A DNA stretch of 64,000 nucleotides from Marsupella aquatica (taxonomy: Eukaryota; Marchantiophyta): assembly GCA_973895155.1 (NCBI GenBank), contig OZ316897.1:2232001-2296000 (forward strand), given 5' to 3'. Of this stretch, positions 1 to 12,392 are shown piece by piece. A model generated the notes under the pieces. It was not told the DNA's origin, did no database searches, and saw only the letters and a program-made list of their open reading frames with translations. How positions within the stretch are numbered: position 1 is the stretch's first letter; every line of letters begins with the position of its first letter. Position numbers and translations under genes: made by a program.

Positions 1-420
1 TGATGGGATTATGATGTCTCTTAATAGAGAAAATGTTTCCAATGAGCCTCGGATTGACAATTTTTGTCAAGTTCCAAATGAATTTTTGAATATCTTTGTC
101 TTTCCAGTGAGTGTGACAATAAGAAATTTTGATCATGAGTTCATGAATTCTTTTAGCTTTTCAACATTGAGTTCGACATTGACAAATTTCATGTCAGATT
201 TTGTCATGGTACTAAAGAGATCATGAGGTTTTCAATCTCTCTAGTTTTCTAATGTGTGACATTGGAAGTATTCGTCAAGAATTAAAGAGATCATGAGTAT
301 GTGAATTTCTCTAGCTTTCCAATGAACTTAACATTGATAGATTTTGTCAAGTAATAAGGAGATGATGAGTTTTTAATTTTGCTCTAGCTTAGTTTCCAAT
401 GAATGTGATTTTGGGAGATT
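1..420. repeat. Degenerate tandem repeat, about 75-85 bp unit
   Basis: The words 'gagatcatgag', 'ctctagctttccaatga' and 'gacattga...ttttgtcaag' recur in the same order about every 75-85 bp, for example around 230, 290 and 360. Copies are diverged and the left edge runs off the window. No protein similarity is visible in the short ORF here. Confidence 0.55.
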
Positions 421-554
421 TAAAAATAATTTTAAAATACAAGCATTTTGATATAAAACACTGATATATCATTGACAAACATTAGAACATTGGTAACTTT
501 ATTTTACTAAATGACATCTCTTCCTTTCTATTCTGTTTTTTTACGTTCAATATT

Positions 555-720
555 TATGGCATGGCGCCCCAAAAATTACATTTCTTGTGCCACAAACAGG
601 AATGTGCCCTTTTGTTATTGTCATAATTAAGATCTTTCCTGTTTGTGGCTGGTTGTGCTGATGTGGTGCAACCTCGTGGCAGGGAATTTGCAAGGGACTT
701 CTCATGGGGGTCCGTAACTA
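555..720. repeat. Dispersed repeat, copy 1
   Basis: The stretch ending in 'ctcatgggggtccgtaacta' resembles 12030-12200, where 'ctagtggggtccgtaaata' follows a similar 'gtggtgc...aggaattt' context. Two diverged copies suggest an old interspersed element of unknown class. From here to about 2370 I see no gene and no other structure I can name. Confidence 0.4.
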
Positions 721-2374
721 TAACACTTTTGTCCTGCCAATAAAAGCCTTTTATCTCCTTGGTTGTAATTGAGTTAAGGCAATGCTTTCACGCTGCCTGA
801 AACTTTTTGCCATGAAGATTGGTCATATGCCATGACCATATGTCACTGTAGAGGTTAGTGAAAACAAAACTCTGTGAAAAAGCTATGGACATTTGTTTAT
901 GGCGGAATGCCACCATCCTCAAATTTGAAGGTTTGAGACAAATTTAAATTTGAAGCTTTAACCTTGCCCAAAAATTTTGTTTGTAAATTGGATGTAGAGC
1001 AATGAATCAGAATGGAGTTCAGAGTGTGTTCTGTCCTGCCTTGAATTGTCCAAATGGAAGCAGTTGAGACCATGAAATGACCAATCTGCTTAGAGCACTT
1101 CTAAACCTTGGGAACCATTTTTTAACTGGAGGCCCCACTCAATCGATTCCCTGTTTGGAACGCACGTTGAGATCTGTTGTCATGTTATTGTCCTCATTCA
1201 TGTCCCAAATGCACACATAGAGCAATTATCTTTCAACTTCCCCCCCTAAGATCATCCCTGGGACCCCCACCAGCCAATTATTATGTGTATAGTTAAGTGA
1301 ATATCAATGCAAATTGTTGAACAACAAAAATGAGTCTTATTATTCAATCTCCTTAGGTTGAGGATGAATGGGGTATTAAGGGTCAATGTAGTGACATATA
1401 GAGGCACTTTAGATAAGGGGGGGCGGCAGCAGAATGGGGGAATTTTGGTGAACCATTCAATCTCATCTGTCCATTTAAACGTCATTCCTCTTTATAAAAC
1501 CATTTGTATTAAGGCTTAGGTACAGCCAACCCTATCCCAATCCAATCTGGATTAGCTCGGATCTAGGTATAAGCTGACAAGGTCCAAACTTTGTGTAAAA
1601 AAAATCAGACCTTGCGTGTGCCACTCCAGCCCCTCGAAAGCCTTGGGTTACCCAACACATTGCTCTCCACAATACAAAGGCAAGACACATGGAGGGCTTG
1701 AAGGCAAATTGGCAGCTTGCGGTCATCTACTACTATAATAAGGAATCCCGTCAAAATGGTGGGTGGTCCGTTTACAAACACACTTTTGGAGGGAACATTC
1801 TGTGAGCATTGGATTTATAAATTCTTTTATCCTAACCTTTTATTAGTCAAAAAGTCATCTCCTAGACCCAAAGCCAAAGTATTTTGGTATATCACAAGGA
1901 TTCTCTATGAAAGGCATGATAGCATAGGCTTGTGTGAGAGCCATGTGTTGTGCCATGTGTTGTCATTGGGATGGGGGCACTTGGGACACCACTATGAGGG
2001 GATAGGGACTAAGAGCCATAAAGTTCAAGTAGTAGGGAAGGGAAATAATGACTCACCCATGGGTGAGGAGCTGAATAGTGTCATACCCATAAGTAAGTAG
2101 GCCCAGGGGATCATAGATAGGGGATGAGACAAAGTGGTGCAAAGGAATGTGAGAATAAAGAAAATAATAATAGGCAATAATAGTAAAAAAGGAGTAGAAT
2201 AGAGACACCTTGCCTTCTATTGGGTTGTGAGGGGGAGAGGGGAGAGGCAGCCCACAAAAGGGTTGGAGGAGGCCATGATGATGGGGGATGTCACCCTCCA
2301 CCTAGCGTTGTGTGAATGCGCCTGCCTTGTTTGCCATCACCTATCTTGCGCTCTCCCTTATCACTTTGCAATCT

Positions 2375-2830
2375 TTTTGACATAGACATCTTTTATGCAA
2401 TGATATCCTTTTGGCAACATCTTACGTGCAAAACACAAGTATTTAACAGAACATGGTCAAGATCACACATAACATGTCTTAATAACTACATTGCAAAGCC
2501 TATATTGTCTTGTCTTGTCTGGTCTGGATATCTTTTTCTCATCTCGCCATCTTTTTTTCACTTTGATAATTTATCTCACCACAACATCTTTTCCTAACCT
2601 CAACATTGGTTCTCAGCTTGATATTTTTTTCAACTTGACATCTTTTCTCACCACTTTTCTTTTCTATTCCTAGGCCTTGACATCATTTTCTCTCTTTGAC
2701 ATTTTATCTTTTCTTCATCCTCAACATCTTTTTCTCAACTTTATATTTTATTTTTCTCCTCATCATCTTCCTCTCCTTGAAATCCTTTCTTGTGTCCAGT
2801 GATTTTTCTCACCTGGACATATTTTTCAGT
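2375..2830 (+). repeat. 'acatctttt' T/C-rich array
   Basis: Short irregular repeats of the type 'ctcaacatcttttctcacc' run through this interval. The same word family fills 30915-32609 and, in reverse complement, 26289-26920. At those loci the array ends in a Helitron-like terminus; no such end was found here. Confidence 0.5.
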
Positions 2831-2858
2831 TCTGGATTTTTTAGTTGACATGTTATGT

Positions 2859-3005
2859 ACAATGCACAGCACGTAATTCCTGTCAGGAAAAGAGGTTACC
2901 GGTATGTAACCATTTCTGCAGGGGCCTGCTATAGTCATAATCCGGTGTCCTGAAAAATCGAGCTGGTAACCTCTTTCCGGGCAGGAGTTACGTACATTAG
3001 TGCAG
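2859..3005. repeat. Imperfect inverted repeat, possible small foldback element
   Basis: The left arm near 2859-2904 (containing 'gtaattcctgtcagg' and 'aaagaggttacc') matches the reverse complement of the right arm near 2962-3005 (containing 'ggtaacctctttccgg' and 'caggagttacgta'). The arms are about 45 bp, separated by under 60 bp. This could be a foldback/MITE relic; no target duplication was identified. Confidence 0.5.
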
Positions 3006-3171
3006 GTCTGGGCTGGGGTTATAGACTGTAACCTGCTCCCGGAATATTCAAAGAAGCTTTCCAGTTGCTACCGATCAACTTATTTTTCATATTCCACATA
3101 TTCTGGACGCAAGGTTACAACCTAGTAACCCTGCGCCCAGAGCTGCATTACCCTATACATACATGGGCTAC

Positions 3172-3207
3172 GCTAGTTTTCCATAAAAGGCTAGTTTTCC
3201 ATAAAAC
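3172..3207. repeat. 18-bp tandem duplication
   Basis: 'gctagttttccataaaa' occurs twice in direct tandem, immediately upstream of the GC-rich stretch that leads to the EF-hand gene. Possibly promoter-proximal; function unknown. Confidence 0.75.
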
Positions 3208-4170
3208 GTAACCTGCCTGTCCTACCACGAAGGTGTCTGGCAATCGGGGCCCTGCCATCCGTTACGAGACCCTGTGGTCGAACCCCGGCAGCGTCTTCGC
3301 AACCCGCGTTTTTGGGTTGCCCGGCTGCCACCACCATTGCGCCGAGAAACAGCGTCTAAAGTACTTTTGACTAAAAGGAACCGAAAGCACGAGAGAACCA
3401 CGAAGGAAGTGACTCGAAGGGAAGGAAGCACGGCTAGCAAGGGAGCGAGCGAAGGAGGAAGCAACGAAGACGCAGAGCAGAAGTTCGTGTGAATGGAACT
3501 CAAGGCGGGGCGGAAGAATTTTGTGCAACCGAGTGGACGAAGAAGAAGCGGCCTGCGCGTCATCGCTACCTACACCACCGAAGCCCCAGAACGAACGCAG
3601 CCTCGGTTCACAGCGTACCAGGTGAGAGTGCCGACTGCCGACTCCGTCCCTTTCCAAATCTCATGAATGCAGTCAATCCTGGCCTCTATGATTATTGTGT
3701 TGAGGTACTTCAGAGTGGACGCATCTGAGTGAGATATCGGTCAATTGTTGTGCTGCTTTCTGTTCTCCGTTTTCGTTGATGAGAGGGCCGATTTGTTGGT
3801 TGGGCTTCTCATCCGGCTGGTGCGTGGATTCTGGTGTAGAGAGGATAGGTATGTGAAGAGGAAGAATTGCACGGGAGCTGGTAGAACAGGGGAGAGGAAA
3901 AGTTTAGGTCTCTAGTTTTAAATCCCGACGTTTGGAGGGAGTGGGTGTTTTGTGGGTTTTTGAGCTTGTTGGACGGATTTTGCTGGCGTTGTCATGAAGT
4001 GAAAGGGAGGGGAGAGATAGCCCAGGGAATCTGCAAGAGAATTTTTGAGAATCTGAGCTGTGGAGTTGCATTTCATCTCAGTGGAAGTTGAGGACCGGAA
4101 GTGAGGGAAGATATAGAGTGCTGTGAGCCGCATGTGAAGGGTGTGGAGGTAGGCGAGAAGGAAATCTTTG

Positions 4171-6827
4171 ATGGCAGCACCTGGCGGAGGGGGCTATCCA
4201 GGCCCCCCTTCCGCACCACCAGCACCATCTGCGCCCCCTGCACCGTCGGCGTATCAGGGACAGCAAGCATGGCAACAACCCAGTTACAACTCTGGTCCTC
4301 CGAATTACAGCTCTGCTGCACCAACAAATTATAGCGTTGCTCCTCCGTCAAGCTACAGCTCTTCTCCATCCTCCCTTTCTTACGGCGGCAGCCAGCGATA
4401 CAATTCTCAAAGCTCGTTTAGCGGGTCTGCACATCCTCCAACCACACCAACGGCAACTCCTTACACGGATCCACAGCAGCTGAACGCCGCTCCATACGGT
4501 CAGACTCAGGCTCCGAACTCCTATGGGCAAGGGCGGCCTCAAAGTCCAGCTACGTATGGCCATACTAACCACCCCCAGGCCTCCTATGCAGATCCCTCGA
4601 ACCTGAGCTCCTCGTATCAGTCCCAGACTCCACCCAGTTACGGGCACCCTACAACACCTTCTAGCTATGGGCAGCCTCCTCAGCCGAGTAGCTATGGTCA
4701 ACCTCCTCAACCAGGAAGCTATGGAAAACCGACGTCTCAGCCGACGAGCTATGGACAACCTCCTCAATATGGGCAGTCACAGTATGCACAGCAATCACAA
4801 TATCCAGCCGGAGGGTATCCAGCCGGAGGGTATCCGCCGTCAGTGTATGGGGCTGCTTATGGACAGGGGTTCAATCAGCCTGGCAAGCCGAAAGTGCAGT
4901 TCCCCATTGGCACTGATCCGGACATAATTAGGGCTTTTGAGCTGGGTGACATTGATGGGAGCGGAGCTATTGATGCGGCCGAGCTGGGTCGAGTTTTGTC
5001 GACTGGGCTGCCTTTCAGTATGCGCACTGTCAACTTAATGTTACATTTATATAGTAAGCACGGGGCCAATAAAATAGGTATGATTCATCTCTTGGTATGA
5101 TTTGTTTTGTTTTGTTTCGATCAATTGATTCATGAACAATTTGAGTTGTTCTTGACTTCTTTACCCAACAGTGTTTATAAAGCCAAAGTTTCGTATAGCC
5201 GAGGCTCTGTTCTTTGTGAAATGACTTCGTTGGCAGAATTTTGTCAAACTATTACCCCGCGTCCCAGAACTTTCTTGGTGCCTTGTCGAGGAAGCTATCG
5301 GACAGTAGGAATTAAATGTAGGAATGTTAATTTACGGTGGAATGAAAATTGTCGTCACTAGAAATTCCTACCTCAGGATAATGGAATGATTGTCAACCAA
5401 GTGATCAAGTGAACGAGCTGAACGGGAGCAGTAAGAGTATGACACAGCAATTTGTCAGTAGATTTTCAGCATTTAACTCTGCATTGTCGGTTTCCCCTCC
5501 CATAAATCTGGAACCGATTCAGACAGCTAATTCACCCTGAACTCCATCCTGTTCGAAAGCTGTCGCAATGAGAGATACTTACTTTCTCTTCATATGCAGC
5601 ATATTTATAGTCAAATTGTAACGAAAAAGCTGTAATGCTGGACCAAAATCTGAGTACTTCATCTGAATCGACGGCAATAAGGGCGGTCGAAGTATATTCA
5701 GTGCGTGGAACCGAGCTAATATGGATTATACTCTAATTCAGTTCTCTATCTGAATTGCAGGGCCAACGGAATTTATATCCTTATGGAAGGCATTGAAGGA
5801 GTGGAAGGTATGCTCGTTCATGTGAAGGAATGCTTTCATCCTCTGACTGTACTTGCTGTGGTTTTTCAATTCATCACAAGGACACGGCTCTCTGTCTGGC
5901 GATTCCAGGGCAATGCCATACCTCTCACCATTTGCGCTATATCTTGTACTAGTTGAGCATCACGGGTTAAGACTGTTGATGGTTCCAAGTCATCGTATAG
6001 ATCTCAGAAAGCGTGGAACTAACTTAATTAGAGAGTTTTTCAAACCCTTGTTCAGGATAGGGTTGCTCAAGGCTAGATTATGTTTCTGTGTATTTTAAGG
6101 TGATGTTGATGTCTTTGGTTCTAATAATGCTGTACTGAGCTGCGATGGATGGGATTGTTTGTGATGTGTACTATCTCATCTATTAAAAGTTAAAGTTATA
6201 AATTCTTCCTTATCGTACAGGTGTGCTTTGAGAGGTTTGATAGAGATCGGAGTGGAAGGATTGATCATAATGAACTACGAGATGGGCTTCTAAGTATGGG
6301 CTATGCAATTTCCCCACCTCTTCTCACTGTCTTGATCTCAAAGTATGACCGGACAGGCGAGGCCAAGGCTTTGGATTACGACAACTTTGTAGAGTGAGTA
6401 TCTTCTGAACAAGCTCTATTCTCCGTTTTCGACGTCTTTGATCTGTTTTTCCAATTCGAAAAGCTCCCAGATCAGTATCTTGAATCTGACTGTAATTGAA
6501 AATGTCTCATTTGTGAATCTTTTCAGGTGCGGATTGGTTGTGAAGGTATGTCTACATTGCCATTTGTTACCTCAATTTCCTGTATCAATTGGGTGTCCCT
6601 CGCGACAAGTACACCCTTGCTTTAGTAGATGTATCAGATGGCGAGGTGGGAAACAATTGAGAGAGTAATCAATTGCATTGATGTTATTAATTATTGCTGA
6701 CCCGTTCCTTTCATTGACACAGGGACTAACGGACAGATTCAAGGCAAAGGATATCAGATTAACTGGATCTGCAACACTAGACTATGAAACATTTATGACT
6801 ATGATTCTACCCTTCATTGTTGCCTGA
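4171..6827 (+). CDS. Penta-EF-hand calcium-binding protein, CML49/CML50-like
   Basis: Predicted 416-residue calcium sensor of the penta-EF-hand family (ALG-2/PDCD6 type; plant CML49/CML50). Exons: 4171-5077, 5761-5807, 6221-6393, 6527-6545, 6723-6827; all junctions are GT-AG and keep phase. Residues 1 to about 240 are rich in Pro, Gly, Ser, Tyr and Gln, with repeats such as SSYGQPPQP and AGGYP, a low-complexity, probably disordered tail. The PEF domain follows: a canonical loop DIDGSGAIDAAE (about residue 260), a degenerate second hand, a canonical loop DRDRSGRIDHNE (about 325), then two degenerate hands ending in ETFMTMILPFIVA. The last hands in this family usually mediate dimerisation. The ATG at 4171 is the first in frame; the codon before it is TTG. 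Family assignment is firm; the precise orthologue is not. Confidence 0.93.
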
Positions 6828-7542
6828 GACCAGCTATCTCAGCTGCGTGCTGAGCTTTGTTTTCTTCATCGATCATGATTTTAGCAGAATTTTAGTTTAT
6901 TTTATATTAGTTGTCTGTTCGAGAGTGTGTAGGTTCTCCTCTACAGTAAATAACTTAGGTAGCTATTTTCTGAACGACAGGTTCCGACTAGATGATACTG
7001 CAATCCTTCCGATCCCCTGTGCCTGTGTAACTCTGGATCTCTCCAGATTACCGTTCCACAGAGGTGCCGTTGTCACGTCGCAAGCTCTTTAAGATCCTTG
7101 TTAGTGATGTTTTTTGTAGACTCTTAGATTTCGATCCTGAATAACCTTTTTTGTAGACGCTAGGTGTGAAATATACTACACGACCCCTCAGAGTTGGCAA
7201 GTTAGGAAGAGTTGGCAAGTTCATGATACGGAAAACATCCATACAAGACTGAATGGCATTTGTGGTTCTTCCCCTTTAAAGAGTCTCTAGCATCTACGGG
7301 TGTTTCCAAGAAGTCCAAGCAAGTGTTGATGGTCTGATGGTTTTTTATATGCAGCTGCACCTCCTAAGTGAAAAATAAATCATCCACCCTTCAAGTTCTA
7401 TCTATTAAATTGGTCGTTTTGGTGTTTGTCCGTCCAATCGCATGTGGTTGTGCTACCAATAGATCAGTCAATAGATTAACTAGCCCCGACTATCTATTCT
7501 TGAAAGTGAATAGAGGTAGAGGAGTCTTATAAAAGTATTAAC
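6828..7542. other. 3' flank of the EF-hand gene
   Basis: Presumed 3' untranslated region and downstream DNA. A short direct repeat 'gagttggcaagtt'/'gagttggcaag' occurs near 7192-7220. No further gene is visible. Confidence 0.5.
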
Positions 7543-8265
7543 AAAATATATATCTTATTCACATTCTTTGAAGGTTAATGAAATAATATATATCTGTTAG
7601 AATACCATAGTTAAATCACTAGGGTTGCTTACCTAACCTTAGTTAGGAACCTTGTAATCATTCATACCATATATATACACCCGAGGGAGAAGTTGGATTA
7701 GAGTTGGAGATTATCATACAACACGTTATCAGCACATTGACTCACCGACATTGAGCAAGGCTGGCTATGGCGAATCAAATCTGAAGAAATGCATAAGGAC
7801 GTCACAGAGGGATCAGAACCGCTGGCTCGACCCCGATTGGCGCACGAGAAGAAAAGAGTAGAACTCACAAGGAACAGATCGATCGAAATTGCCAGAAGAA
7901 CAGAAATGAGTATGGAGAAATGATAAGGAGATAGGAGAGGAGGCTCTACGAATTGCCGGCACTGATGAGAACCTTCACTAAAGAAAGAGAAGAGGAAATT
8001 GAACCCCGATCCAAGGCCGAGTCAAGATCTGTCACTATAGTTCTCATTGAAAAACGAGTGAAGGGAGAAATCGCCAAGTAATTGAGGGGCGAGTGAGTAT
8101 TGATAAGAATCTCAGAGAAAAGGCAACAAAGAAGATAGGATCGAATAAGAAGGATCGGAGAATCTGATTCGATCTTCTTTGGAGTCTCCTTCTATATTCA
8201 TATTCTTTGAAGGTTAATAAAATAATATATATCTTATTCACATTCTTTGAAAGTTAATAAAATGG
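7543..8265. repeat. AT-rich ~40-bp repeat flanking a Copia fragment
   Basis: The phrase 'attctttgaaggttaat' followed by 'aaataatatatatct' lies just left of the LTR at 7595 and recurs twice near 8200-8260. The Copia fragment therefore sits inside, or caused duplication of, a small tandem repeat. Confidence 0.6.
7595..8190 (+). mobile_element. Truncated Copia copy: LTR plus leader
   Basis: 7595-7723 is a 129-bp LTR (tgttagaatacc...catacaaca), clearly related to the LTRs at 43705-43833 and 49243-49374. It is followed by the same primer-binding-type motif 'cgttatcagcac' and the shared leader 'gacattgagcaaggctggctatggc'. The homology ends before any gag or pol domain and no 3' LTR follows, so this is a deleted copy of the same family. 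The right boundary is approximate. Confidence 0.8.
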
Positions 8266-8419
8266 AAAAATTATTATTATTTAAATTAATAATTTTATAT
8301 AACATGCTTTACTTTTTTCTATGTACATATGTTACGGTGAGGCCATAAAACCAATTTTTTAATGCCCATGCCAAAAAGTATGCATGATTATCAGTTGACA
8401 TATTATAGTCATGAGTGTA

Positions 8420-8570
8420 TGGCGATTTCACTCTAGAAACCTAGACCTCAAGTCTGGCTTGTATTTGGCGCTTTATAAGTAATGGAGTCAAGGTCTGGAG
8501 GCTGCACTCTAGAAGCCTAGGTTCTAACTCTAGCTTGTACTTGGCACTTTATAAGTAAAATAGTTTTGTT
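8420..8570. repeat. ~83-bp tandem duplication
   Basis: 'cactctagaaacctaga...ggcttgtatttggcgctttataagtaa' is repeated about 83 bp later as 'cactctagaagcctagg...gcttgtacttggcactttataagtaa'. No coding potential seen. Confidence 0.65.
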
Positions 8571-8916
8571 CTTATCCATTGGGGGTCATAGTTTGTATCC
8601 AGAAAACACCTGCCATGAAACCTACTTTAGTCTTTTGGCTTTGTCGCCTGCCACTTTATTCAATTTTGCTTGACGTTTTCATGAATGTTCATGAAACACA
8701 AGCCATTCCATGAAATCAACTATTGTCCTTGACCTGTGTTCCCTGTCACATCATGCTTTGGTACCCCTTGTCTTGCAAACAAGCTTCATACTAAGGGCAT
8801 GCAGTTGCATCCATGTTTTCAAAAATATTTCAAATTAATAGAGGCAAAACAATTAAAAAAGAATGTTTTTCTTCAGTTTTAGGGTTTAATTGACCCAAAA
8901 TGTTGTAGGTGATGTG

Positions 8917-9259
8917 TGTTAGATATTGCTCTAGTCTTGTGACTCATGAGCTAACCACAGTTAGTCTAACTCGGGTTAGGGCTTAGCTAATGTTAGCGGT
9001 AGTGTTGTTGTGCATATAGCCAGGGCTGATGCCAGACCCTGGTGGAACTTAGGCTCATTGTTACGGAGCTAGTTGAGAGATAGGGAGAGCTTGTGATGTG
9101 GATGCTTGGTATGGCCGGTCGGCCTAGAGTGCAATAAAGCTCTTGTGTGTTCCCGTGGACGTAGCCTCATGTGGAGGTAAACCACGTATCTCTCTGTGTC
9201 GACTATTGTGCGTTGGATGTTCATGGGCTTGCCGTTGCGAATGTCGTCTATGCTCAACA
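8917..9259 (+). mobile_element. Solo LTR (343 bp), family A
   Basis: Begins TGTTAGATATTGC and ends CTATGCTCAACA, the TG...CA ends of an LTR. It is flanked by the perfect 5-bp duplication atgtg (8912-8916 and 9260-9264). Near-identical sequence occurs at 20164-20507, and diverged relatives at 49729-50077 and, inverted, 24337-24832. No internal retroelement domains adjoin it, so it is a solo LTR left by LTR-LTR recombination. Confidence 0.92.
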
Positions 9260-9264
9260 ATGTG

Positions 9265-11039
9265 GAGGCTCCAAATAGTGACAAAATAAATGATAACTAC
9301 TCTATGTTTAAATGTACGTCGTGATGCACTATGTACAATAATTCCTCAAAGGGCAAAATTAGATAGGTCTCCAATTGTTGTGTCATGAAAAACTACATAA
9401 ATTCATTGTTTTACACGGCAGAAAGGTTAAGGCTCAATAAGACCACACACTATGGTGTTCACAAGTTTAGATACATTGCTCTTGAGGGTATAGAAATTGT
9501 CAAGTGGGAGAAATTGTGTTCAGCTATGGTGAAGAAGTTATGGAGAGACATGCATTGTTGTTTCCTCCCACTTGGTGAAGAAGACAAGATGGTGAGGGGG
9601 TTCTTTTGTCGTGGAGGGCTTGTCAACGAGCTACCCACAGACAGAATTCCTGATCGCAAATATGTGTAAATACTTTGTCAAGCATTTTAGTGACTATCCT
9701 GGCTTGATGGAGCACTTTGCTAACGACACACTCTCACACAAACAGTTCTGAGGTTAAAGCATGCACTGGTATATTCCATTGACTATTACTGTTGTTTGTC
9801 AATCATGTGTCCTTTTGCTTTGTCAAGTTTGATTCCTGTTTCACACTTTTTTATCTTGCATCACTCATGTTTGCCAAGCAAGCAAGTGTTGCACACTACA
9901 CAATATCCCCACATGCACATGGCTCGTGCCCAACGGGTATTTCTTTCTTTCTTTTTCCCAGCTTCATGTACCAACCGGGCACCAGCTTAATGTTTAATTT
10001 TTGCTAGCCCTGAACTATTGCATGTCTCCCTGTTACCACTCGGGCCCGCACTCGGGAGTTTGGCCGTCCTTTTGGTAACAAAAAATGTAGCTTGAATCGG
10101 TCCAATGCTTGACCAAATTTTCCTCACAAATGGGGGCTGAAAGATGACCCTGGGTATGCAATTTAGCATACGTCATCACCCTTCAGTTCTAGTTGATGAC
10201 CTACTTCAGTCTGTGTGACAAACAGATATGATGCACCACTCCTTGCACTTGGTTCTGATATTAATCAGTTGCATATGTAATTGAAAATTGTTCACATGAA
10301 TGTCTAATGTTACTAAGGTTCCATATCTACTTTCTTGACTTTGTTATCTATACACTCAGGGTATCACTATCTGGAGGCCTCCCCATCACCTGCCACGCTT
10401 TTTGGCCTTGAACCCCCTAAAATGTAAGAAAACAAATATTTTTAAACCCCTATAAAGCTAAAATATTTTTAGAATGTTTCACTATTTTGATTAAAAAGAC
10501 ACTAATGTTCTTATAAGTCTCAAAATTGGATTTACAAGACCCTAATATTCTTCTCAAAAAATTCTTAAGTTTTCACTTAGAACCAATAAAATTACCTTAT
10601 CTTTTGTCGCACCTGGTGTGTCATTTTTGTGAAAATGAAATCCCCAAGGATAGATGTTTGATTCAAATGATACCAGTACTTCTTCTTTAACCTTTTTGCT
10701 TTATAACTTGATAGAATACATTATCCCAGTCTTTCTACATACTATAACATCTTAAGAATCTCTCCCCTACATGTGTGAACACCTGGTTGCTTGTATCATT
10801 CAACATCCACTCTACGTACTCCCATGATATGCCATGTGTTATTAGCATGGCATGACATGAATGATTGTGTGTATATCATATCTAATAAAGATATTCCCTG
10901 GACCCATACTGTATGACTATTTCATGTTTTGTGTGTGGAGAGTGTTTTGTCTCAACGTGGCCTTAACTAGTTTATCTAACAGACAGGAGGATTCGAGGCA
11001 GGTTTGATAGTGAGGGCAGCCTGGTGGGAATTCAAAACT
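9265..11039. other. Unassigned intergenic stretch
   Basis: Holds one 94-codon ORF (9385-9669, +) that I do not recognise; it has no family motif and could be a transposon remnant. Otherwise AT-rich sequence with no gene or clear repeat. Confidence 0.4.
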
Positions 11040-11360
11040 ACAAGTGACTAGTCTGTGCCACTCAAGTTGTCTCCACACAACTGGTGGACACAACTGGTGG
11101 GAATGCTAAACATACAAGATGGATCTTGATCCCTTAGCAGCGCACACACCCAATGGACCTCCTGACAGTCATCTTATTATAAATGCGTCAACTGAAGTCT
11201 ACTCTTTAGGGGCTAGGTTTAGAGTGAAGAATCTAGACCGTAACTCCCAATACAAACAAAACTGACAATGAGTTTCAATAGGGTCAAATTTTAAATGAGT
11301 ATGGACAAAAATGACATTGACTCTAAATAAAGATAAAAGTGAATGAGGATGGACAAAAAT
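11040..11360. repeat. Two dispersed repeat fragments
   Basis: 11080-11160 ('acaactggtgg...cccttagcagc') is related to 12271-12420. 11205-11360 ('agagtgaagaatctagacc...atggacaaaaatgacattga') is related to 24122-24290. Class unknown; the second pair may belong to one interspersed element. Confidence 0.5.
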
Positions 11361-12029
11361 TAGTTCGTGGACCCCTTGGCTAATAAAATCAGGGGGAAGA
11401 GTCGATCTGAGCCGTCTCCATTTCTTATCTCCAGAAATCTCGTCCGTCCATCATAATGGCCAATCTATGGCTCAAAAGAAAGATCTCAAATAGATCTATG
11501 GATGGGTTCTGTCAGTTTTGCAAATGGGTTAATATTTTTCAAATGAAAAATTAAACAAATCCAAGCCTTCCTAGCCGTCGATTTTGTTGATTTTATGATC
11601 TTTGCCGTCCATTTTGTAATGCCTCTAGAAATCTTATTCATCCATGTTAGAAGGCGAGCTAGGGTGCAAAACAAAGATCTCAATGAGATCTACGACTGGG
11701 TATTTTTTGTTTTGAGAATGAGTAAATAGTTTTGAGTATAGAATTCGATGAACTTTCAAGATTCCAGCCATTCCTCCTCCCCGATCCTGGGTTTCTATGT
11801 GCTCTTCCCAGCATTAATGGCCATACAATACGAGAGGTCCTTACATACCGGGAGTTGCGGTTTAACAAGGAAGTTATCAAGTTAGTTATTAGTCATTATT
11901 TATTATATGAAAAATACTTTTTATAAATCTTTGAATTTAAGTTTTAAAATTGGAAATGTAACTAAAACGGTTACATAGTGATAGTTTTAACCGTCTTGCT
12001 CTTTGCATTTTCAATGTTTTTACTTTTCT

Positions 12030-12200
12030 TTTTACGGCACGATGTCCCAAAATTTACACCCAAATTGACACAAACACGAATGAAAACTATAAGTTTGATT
12101 TACAAAACCGACGACTCTTGTTTGTTGCGGTTGTTGTTGACGTGGCACGCTGTGGTGCCAGGAATTTTGGAAAGTACCTCTAGTGGGGTCCGTAAATAAG
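12030..12200. repeat. Dispersed repeat, copy 2
   Basis: Partner of 555-720, ending in 'ctagtggggtccgtaaata'. Diverged; class unknown. Confidence 0.4.
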
Positions 12201-12270
12201 GATGGGGCAAAGACTAACCAAAATAACATATACATTTTGTTGTTCATATTTATTTACTTTCAAGGAACCG

Positions 12271-12392
12271 CCGGTCATGGGGCTAGTTTGACACAACTGG
12301 TAGGAGACCTCGTGTAAGATGGATACAGAACCCGGTCATGGGGCTAGTTTGACACAACTGGTAGGAGACCTTGTGTAAGATGGATACAGAAC
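12271..12392. repeat. 61-bp perfect-register tandem duplication
   Basis: 'ccggtcatggggctagtttg' and the rest of a 61-bp unit occur twice in succession (12271 and 12332), differing at about one base, so the duplication is recent. The unit belongs to the dispersed family also seen at 11080-11160. Confidence 0.85.

Noticed and set aside
3222-3728. Overlapping ORFs of 72-131 codons on both strands upstream of the EF-hand gene
   Set aside because: Open frames on both strands in GC-rich DNA, Arg/Ser-rich translations without motifs; more likely 5' leader or promoter.
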